A stretch of DNA of 27,578 bases. Origin: Nemertoderma westbladi (Eukaryota > Xenacoelomorpha > Nemertodermatida > Nemertodermatidae). This document shows positions 20,611-27,578 of this stretch, in pieces. Both the position numbers and the translations under genes were made by a program. The notes under the pieces are model-generated. The model ran no database searches and was not told the origin of the DNA. It saw nothing but the letters and a program-made list of their open reading frames with translations. The first letter of the stretch is position 1, and each line of letters opens with the position of its first letter. The stretch lies in contig JAUCBJ010002103.1 in the NCBI GenBank assembly GCA_032718475.1, positions 1 through 27,578 on the forward strand. Direction: 5' to 3'.

Positions 20611-21168
20611 AAATAATAAATATATGTGGTGCTTGTATTGCAGCCAAAGGTCTGGACCATGTTGCAGAACAGAAATAATAAATATATGTGGTGCTTGTAT
20701 TGCAGCCAAAGGTCTGGACCATGTTGCAGAACAGAAATAATAAATATATGTGGTGCTTGTATTGCAGCCAAAGGTCTGGACCATGTTGCAGAACAGAAAT
20801 AATAAATATATGTGGTGCTTGTATTGCAGCCAAAGGTCTGGACCATGTTGCAGAACAGAAATAATATATATATGTGGTGCTTGTATTGCAGCCAAAGGTC
20901 TGGACCATGTTGCAGAACAGAAATAATAAATATATGTGGTGCTTGTATTGCAGCCAAAGGTCTGGACCATGTTGCAGAACAGAAATAATAAATATATGTG
21001 GTGCTTGTATTGCAGCCAAAGGTCTGGACCATGTTGCAGAACAGAAATAATAAATATATGTGGTGCTTGTATTGCAGCCAAAGGTCTGGACCATGTTGCA
21101 GAACAGAAATAATAAATTTATGTGGTGCTTGTATTGCAGCCAAAGGTCTGGACCATGTTGCAGAACAG
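20611..21168 (+). repeat. 62-bp x 9 array containing the F-box exon 3' splice site
   Basis: Exactly nine 62-bp units (558 bp). Each begins with 33 intronic bases (AAATAATAAATATATGTGGT, GCTTGTATTGCAG) and ends with 29 bases identical to the start of the F-box exon (CCAAAGGTCTGGACCATGTT, GCAGAACAG). Copies are nearly identical: one unit has TATATATATG near 20865 and the last has AAATTTATG near 21115. In units 1-8 the exon-like part runs into AAATAA, giving an in-frame stop after ten codons. Only unit 9 continues into the real exon. The nine CAG acceptors are at 62-bp steps from 20641 to 21137. Confidence 0.97.
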
Positions 21169-21279
21169 ATACTAACCTACTTAGATGCGCCTTGTTTATG
21201 TCGCGCCGAATTAGTTTGTAAGGAATGGCAACGGGTTATCTCCGAGGGAATGCTCTGGAAGAAACTCATTGAATATAAA
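21140..21279 (+). CDS. beta-TrCP exon: F-box domain
   Basis: A 140-nt exon starting in phase 1 (CC completes an alanine codon) and ending in phase 0. It encodes 46 residues, [11 protein letters not shown] to [10 protein letters not shown], covering most of the F-box, the SKP1-binding module of SCF ligases. The conserved I-L-x-[11 protein letters not shown] and G-M-L-W-K-K-L blocks are all present. The acceptor is TATTGCAG at 21132-21139 and the donor is AAA|GTTAGT at 21280. Both junctions sit in tandem repeats: the acceptor with the first 29 coding bases is the last of nine 62-bp units, and the last 19 coding bases with the donor are the first of two 26-bp units. A frame that runs into the exon from an upstream repeat is only read-through of the array; the phase fit to exon 17656-17764 fixes the start. 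Confidence 0.95.
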
Positions 21280-21312
21280 GTTAGTTGAAACTCATTGAAT
21301 ACAAAGTTAGTT
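21261..21312 (+). repeat. 26-bp x 2 duplication containing the F-box exon 5' splice site
   Basis: GAAACTCATTGAATATAAAG then TTAGTT (21261-21286) is repeated at 21287-21312 with one change (T to C at the 15th base). The first copy holds the last 19 coding bases of the exon and the donor GTTAGT. The second holds a second GTTAGT at 21306. Using the second donor would add TTAGTTGA and reach an in-frame TGA at once. Confidence 0.95.
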
Positions 21313-22378
21313 ACATGGTTAAATACAAACTTATACCATTACTGTAGTATATACTGTATTTTCCGTTATTTTTATACCGTTTTAATTATTTTAGATCACT
21401 TAAAGACACATTTATTAAAGAAAATCACTTGAACTAATTAAAACTATAATGGAATGTGGTTTGGGGATTACAGCTGTATAATTTTTAAGTATAATTATTT
21501 AAATCTTATACTAGAAAATAATTAATTTCCGCTAAATGACAGGCTAGAAAATGCTGTTTTTACCGCAATTAATTTATTTCCTAAGTAACTGCTTTTATCT
21601 TAGCTTCTCGAAGGCTACACGTAAATTCTACTTGGAAAATGTCTAAACTTTTGCCAAAAAACATTAGCTCCTCCCTTTCCCAAACCTTTTCCACCTTTAC
21701 CACGACCAGGCTTTACCATGTTGAGGGTGTACCAAGTTTGGATAAATTTCCTGAGGATAGGTCGAGTTATTAACGTTTAAATATTGGACACGACACACAG
21801 ATTGAGTTTGTGGTACCTGTATGCTAACCTCGCTTACTTTCGTGGCTCGCCCCATAGACGTTCATAATTTTATAGAGATGTTGCTTAGCAATAATGGACT
21901 GGACGACATGTTTTAAAAAAAGAATAAAAGTGGGAAATTTTAAAACAAAAATAGTTCAGTAGTTGGAGGCCTAAACAAAAGGTCGAGGAGGCTTGTTGTA
22001 TTACTGCACCCAACCACGTGGCAACCCTGCACCGTCCTCGAAGGCCTGGCTGCTTCTCCACTTTACCCTGGAGCCACTAAGGCAGTGGGGAGCTCCGCGG
22101 ATTACCTCGGACTGAGCACTGAGTCCTTGTACGGACCCAGCCCATCGACGCGCTAAAGGGACGCCGCCACGACCTGTGTAGTCGGTCCGCAACCACTCGG
22201 AGGAGGTGGTTCATATGCGGGGCGGTCAATGATAATGTCATAACTCATCAGTTTATACCAAAAATGAATATCAGACAGACGGTTTGGTGTCATTTAACGT
22301 GCGTTGCTTATGCGTTTCTGCTTCCGTTAACGTTTACAGTCGTTTATGTCTCCCTAACATGATATTTTTGTATTTTAG
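21313..22378 (+). other. Mostly unique intron with a GC-rich block
   Basis: An AT-rich intron without recognisable genes. The block at about 22000-22220 is distinctly GC-rich and CpG-rich compared with its surroundings. It has a 63-codon minus-strand frame with no recognisable family. It may be a fragment of an inserted repeat, but I could not match it to tRNA-derived SINE boxes or to the retrotransposon at 9620-12057. Confidence 0.5.
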
Positions 22379-22519
22379 GTTCGAACTAACACTATGTGGA
22401 GGGGACTAGCGGAGAGACGAGATTGGATAAAATATTTGTTCAGTCGGGGCTCCAAAGAATATCAACCGAATCATTCCTTTTTCAGACAGTTGTACCCTGG
22501 AATAATTACAGACATCGAT
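22379..22519 (+). CDS. beta-TrCP exon: end of F-box region and linker to WD40
   Basis: A 141-nt exon of 47 codons, phase 0 at both ends. The acceptor is TTTTGTATTTTAG at 22366-22378 and the donor is GAT|GTAAGT at 22517-22525. It starts VRTNTMWRGLAERRDW and ends LYPGIITDID. The V-R-T-x-x-x-W-R-G-L-A-E-R-R and L-Y-P-x-I-I-x-D-I blocks are conserved in beta-TrCP, between the F-box and the first WD40 blade. The middle (KYLFSRGSKEYQPNHSFFRQ) is more divergent, as expected for a linker. The last 12 coding bases plus donor are the first unit of the large array that fills the rest of the window. The acceptor is single-copy. The following WD40 exon is outside the window. Confidence 0.93.
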
Positions 22520-25500
22520 GTAAGTAATTAATTAACAGACATCGATGTAAGTTATACAAGGAATATTAATTAACAGACATCGATGTAAGTTATACAAGGA
22601 ATATTAATTAACAGACATCGATGTAAGTTATACAAGGAATATTAATTAACAGACATCGACGTAAGTTATACAAGGAATATTAATTAACAGACGTCGATGT
22701 AAGTTATACAAGGAATATTAATTAACAGACATCGATGTAAGTTATACAAGGAATATTAATTAACAGACATCGATGTAAGTTATACAAGGAATATTAATTA
22801 ACAGACATCGATGTAAGTTATACAAGGAATATTAATTAACAGACGTCGATGTAAGTTATACAAGGAATATTAATTAACAGATATTGATGTAAGTTATACA
22901 AGGAATATTAATTAACAGACATCGATGTAAGTTATACAAGGAATATTAATTAACAGACATCGATGTAAGTTATACAAGGAATATTAATTAACAGACGTAA
23001 GTTATACAAGGAATATTAATTAACAGACGTAAGTTATACAAGGAATATTAATTAACAGACATCGATGTAAGTTATACAAGGAATATTAATTAACAGACAT
23101 CGATGTAAGTTATACAAGGAATATTAATTAACAGATATTGATGTAAGTTATACAAGGAATATTAATTAACAGACATTGATGTAAGTTATACAAGGAATAT
23201 TAATTAACAGACATCGATGTAAGTTATACAAGGAATATTAATTAACAGACATCGATGTAAGTTATACAAGGAATATTAATTAACAGATATTGATGTAAGT
23301 TATACAAGGAATATTAATTAACAGATATTGATGTAAGTTATACAAGGAATATTAATTAACAGACATCGATGTAAGTTATACAAGGAATATTAATTAACAG
23401 ACATCGATGTAAGTTATACAAGGAATATTAATTAACAGACGTAAGTTATACAAGGAATATTAATTAACAGACATCGATGTAAGTTATACAAGGAATATTA
23501 ATTAACAGACGTAAGTTATACAAGGAATATTAATTAACAGACATCGATGTAAGTTATACAAGGAATATTAATTAACAGACATCGATGTAAGTTATACAAG
23601 GAATATTAATTAACAGACGTAAGTTATACAAGGAATATTAATTAACAGACATCGATGTAAGTTATACAAGGAATATTAATTAACAGACGTAAGTTATACA
23701 AGGAATATTAATTAACAAACATCGATGTAAGTTATACAAGGAATATTAATTAACAGACATCGATGTAAGTTATACAAGGAATATTAATTAACAGACATCG
23801 ATGTAAGTTATACAAGGAATATTAATTAACAGACATCGATGTAAGTTATACAAGGAATATTAATTAACAGACATCGATGTAAGTTATACAAGGAATATTA
23901 ATTAACAGACATCGATGTAAGTTATACAAGGAATATTAATTAACAGATATTGATGTAAGTTATACAAGGAATATTAATTAACAGATATTGATGTAAGTTA
24001 TACAAGGAATATTAATTAACAGACATTGATGTAAGTTATACAAGGAATATTAATTAACAGACGTAAGTTATACAAGGAATATTAATTAACAGACATCGAT
24101 GTAAGTTATACAAGGAATATTAATTAACAGACATCGATGTAAGTTATACAAGGAATATTAATTAACAGATATTGATGTAAGTTATACAAGGAATATTAAT
24201 TAACAGACATTGATGTAAGTTATACAAGGAATATTAATTAACAGACGTAAGTTATACAAGGAATATTAATTAACAGACATCGATGTAAGTTATACAAGGA
24301 ATATTAATTAACAGACATCGACGTAAGTTATACAAGGAATATTAATTAACAGACATCGATGTAAGTTATACAAGGAATATTAATTAACAGACATCGACGT
24401 AAGTTATACAAGGAATATTAATTAACAGATATTGATGTAAGTTATACAAGGAATATTAATTAACAGACATCGATGTAAGTTATACAAGGAATATTAATTA
24501 ACAGACATCGATGTAAGTTATACAAGGAATATTAATTAACAGACATTGATGTAAGTTATACAAGGAATATTAATTAACAGACGTAAGTTATACAAGGAAT
24601 ATTAATTAACAGATATTGATGTAAGTTATACAAGGAATATTAATTAACAGACATCGATGTAAGTTATACAAGGAATATTAATTAACAGACATCGATGTAA
24701 GTTATACAAGGAATATTAATTAACAGACATTGATGTAAGTTATACAAGGAATATTAATTAACAGACGTAAGTTATACAAGGAATATTAATTAACAGACAT
24801 CGATGTAAGTTATACAAGGAATATTAATTAACAGATATTGATGTAAGTTATACAAGGAATATTAATTAACAGACATTGATGTAAGTTATACAAGGAATAT
24901 TAATTAACAGACGTAAGTTATACAAGGAATATTAATTAACAGACATCGATGTAAGTTATACAAGGAATATTAATTAACAGACATCGACGTAAGTTATACA
25001 AGGAATATTAATTAACAGACGTAAGTTATACAAGGAATATTAATTAACAGACATCGATGTAAGTTATACAAGGAATATTAATTAACAGACATCGATGTAA
25101 GTTATACAAGGAATATTAATTAACAGACGTAAGTTATACAAGGAATATTAATTAACAGACATCGATGTAAGTTATACAAGGAATATTAATTAACAGACGT
25201 AAGTTATACAAGGAATATTAATTAACAGACATCGATGTAAGTTATACAAGGAATATTAATTAACAGACATCGATGTAAGTTATACAAGGAATATTAATTA
25301 ACAGACGTAAGTTATACAAGGAATATTAATTAACAGACATCGATGTAAGTTATACAAGGAATATTAATTAACAGACATCGATGTAAGTTATACAAGGAAT
25401 ATTAATTAACAGACATCGATGTAAGTTATACAAGGAATATTAATTAACAGACATCGATGTAAGTTATACAAGGAATATTAATTAACAGACATCGACGTAA

Positions 25501-27578
25501 GTTATACAAGGAATATTAATTAACAGACATCGACGTAAGTTATACAAGGAATATTAATTAACAGACGTAAGTTATACAAGGAATATTAATTAACAGACAT
25601 CGATGTAAGTTATACAAGGAATATTAATTAACAGACATCGACGTAAGTTATACAAGGAATATTAATTAACAGACGTAAGTTATACAAGGAATATTAATTA
25701 ACAGACATCGATGTAAGTTATACAAGGAATATTAATTAACAGACATCGATGTAAGTTATACAAGGAATATTAATTAACAGACGTAAGTTATACAAGGAAT
25801 ATTAATTAACAGACATCGATGTAAGTTATACAAGGAATATTAATTAACAGACATCGATGTAAGTTATACAAGGAATATTAATTAACAGACATCGATGTAA
25901 GTTATACAAGGAATATTAATTAACAGACATCGATGTAAGTTATACAAGGAATATTAATTAACAGACATCGATGTAAGTTATACAAGGAATATTAATTAAC
26001 AGACATCGATGTAAGTTATACAAGGAATATTAATTAACAGACGTAAGTTATACAAGGAATATTAATTAACAGACATCGATGTAAGTTATACAAGGAATAT
26101 TAATTAACAGATATTGATGTAAGTTATACAAGGAATATTAATTAACAGACATCGATGTAAGTTATACAAGGAATATTAATTAACAGACGTAAGTTATACA
26201 AGGAATATTAATTAACAGACATCGATGTAAGTTATACAAGGAATATTAATTAACAGACATCGATGTAAGTTATACAAGGAATATTAATTAACAGACGTAA
26301 GTTATACAAGGAATATTAATTAACAGACATCGATGTAAGTTATACAAGGAATATTAATTAACAGACATCGATGTAAGTTATACAAGGAATATTAATTAAC
26401 AGACATCGATGTAAGTTATACAAGGAATATTAATTAACAGACGTAAGTTATACAAGGAATATTAATTAACAGACATCGATGTAAGTTATACAAGGAATAT
26501 TAATTAACAGACATCGATGTAAGTTATACAAGGAATATTAATTAACAGACATCGATGTAAGTTATACAAGGAATATTAATTAACAGACGTAAGTTATACA
26601 AGGAATATTAATTAACAGACATCGATGTAAGTTATACAAGGAATATTAATTAACAGATATTGATGTAAGTTATACAAGGAATATTAATTAACAGACATTG
26701 ATGTAAGTTATACAAGGAATATTAATTAACAGACGTAAGTTATACAAGGAATATTAATTAACAGACATCGATGTAAGTTATACAAGGAATATTAATTAAC
26801 AGACATCGATGTAAGTTATACAAGGAATATTAATTAACAGACATCGACGTAAGTTATACAAGGAATATTAATTAACAGACATCGATGTAAGTTATACAAG
26901 GAATATTAATTAACAGACGTAAGTTATACAAGGAATATTAATTAACAGACATCGATGTAAGTTATACAAGGAATATTAATTAACAGACATCGATGTAAGT
27001 TATACAAGGAATATTAATTAACAGATATCGATGTAAGTTATACAAGGAATATTAATTAACAGACATCGATGTAAGTTATACAAGGAATATTAATTAACAG
27101 ATATTGATGTAAGTTATACAAGGAATATTAATTAACAGACATCGATGTAAGTTATACAAGGAATATTAATTAACAGACATCGATGTAAGTTATACAAGGA
27201 ATATTAATTAACAGACGTAAGTTATACAAGGAATATTAATTAACAGATATTGATGTAAGTTATACAAGGAATATTAATTAACAGACATCGATGTAAGTTA
27301 TACAAGGAATATTAATTAACAGACGTAAGTTATACAAGGAATATTAATTAACAGATATTGATGTAAGTTATACAAGGAATATTAATTAACAGATATTGAT
27401 GTAAGTTATACAAGGAATATTAATTAACAGACATCGATGTAAGTTATACAAGGAATATTAATTAACAGACATCGATGTAAGTTATACAAGGAATATTAAT
27501 TAACAGACATCGATGTAAGTTATACAAGGAATATTAATTAACAGACGTAAGTTATACAAGGAATATTAATTAACAGAC
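22508..27578 (+). repeat. 38/32-bp array of exon end plus 5' splice site, about 140 copies, reaches right edge
   Basis: The first unit (22508-22534, shortened to 27 bp) is the real exon end ACAGACATCGAT plus the donor GTAAGT. Later units are 38 bp (ACAGACATCGATGTAAGTTA then TACAAGGAATATTAATTA) or 32 bp, the latter lacking ATCGAT (ACAGACGTAAGT). Further variants are ATATTGAT, ACATTGAT, ACATCGAC and ACGTCGAT before GTAAGT. The GTAAGT hexamer is unchanged in every unit I read. Retention of the intron, or use of any later donor, meets the in-frame TAA at 22529-22531. The array fills all visible intron and continues beyond the window. Confidence 0.97.

Larger units (their letters stand above)
6899..27578 (+). 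other. beta-TrCP (F-box/WD40) gene, 5' part; extends past right edge
   Basis: Four well-supported exons plus one candidate first exon lie in order on the + strand, with compatible splice phases: 6899-6928 (candidate), 8350-8457, 17656-17764, 21140-21279 and 22379-22519. Joined, they give the D (dimerisation) domain, the F-box and the start of the linker of beta-TrCP, the SCF substrate receptor that in known animals recognises phosphorylated DSGxxS degrons such as those of beta-catenin and IkB. The WD40 propeller exons are not in the window. Introns measure 1421, 9198, 3375, 1099 and more than 5059 bp, and the second, third and fifth are largely tandem repeats. Reading the exons is direct. The family assignment rests on recognised conserved motifs and needs a protein search for confirmation. 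BTRC and FBXW11 cannot be told apart, because invertebrates usually have one ancestral gene. Confidence 0.9.

Noticed and set aside
20530-21143. Minus-strand frames of 160-197 codons with [21 protein letters not shown] repeats
   Set aside because: Translations of the antisense of the 62-bp acceptor array. There is no family signal, and the + strand has a confirmed exon there.
22001-22192. Minus-strand 63-codon frame
   Set aside because: It reflects high GC content with few stops. No domain is recognised, and it sits within an intron.
22508-27578. CRISPR-like appearance of regular short repeats
   Set aside because: There are no unique spacers; whole units repeat head to tail in an animal intron.

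Overview
The window is animal nuclear DNA, probably from a marine invertebrate. It carries an intron-rich gene for a metazoan-type F-box protein, a non-LTR retrotransposon of RTE type, and more than half of its length is tandem repeat. The species cannot be fixed from the sequence. The gene family points to Metazoa, and the ACCGGT/AGGCCT-rich simple sequence and long poly-G tracts give only a weak hint of a marine invertebrate.

The gene is beta-TrCP (BTRC/FBXW11, fly slimb) on the + strand. Its exons are too short to stand out as long open frames. I could place four exons with matching splice phases: 8350-8457 and 17656-17764 (D domain), 21140-21279 (F-box) and 22379-22519 (linker toward the WD40 propeller). 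A candidate first coding exon lies at 6899-6928. The WD40 exons must lie beyond the right edge. The product is expected to be the substrate receptor of an SCF (SKP1-cullin-F-box) ubiquitin ligase.

Layout: 1-6800 is upstream DNA with a 41-bp array (681-2213), a TTAACGTA-rich stretch, a C-rich minisatellite (3381-4990) and shorter repeats. 6899-8457 holds the first two exons and an intron with a fold-back element that has C- and G-rich ends. Intron 8458-17655 is mostly a 46/49-bp minisatellite, split by a 5'-truncated RTE-like element (9620-12057) and containing a 2.2-kb internal duplication. Intron 17765-21139 holds a 47-bp array. Intron 21280-22378 is mostly unique. The last intron, from 22520 to the edge, is one uninterrupted array.

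The main observation is that three splice junctions of this gene are themselves tandemly repeated. The 3' splice site and first 29 coding bases of the F-box exon lie in a perfect 9 x 62-bp array. The 5' splice site of the same exon is duplicated as 2 x 26 bp. The 5' splice site of the next exon, with its last 12 coding bases, begins an array of roughly 140 units of 38 or 32 bp, nearly all carrying GTAAGT. Only one copy at each junction gives an open reading frame; the others lead straight into stop codons. How the spliceosome selects the productive copy, and whether the arrays regulate the gene, is open. Everything about regulation here is inference.
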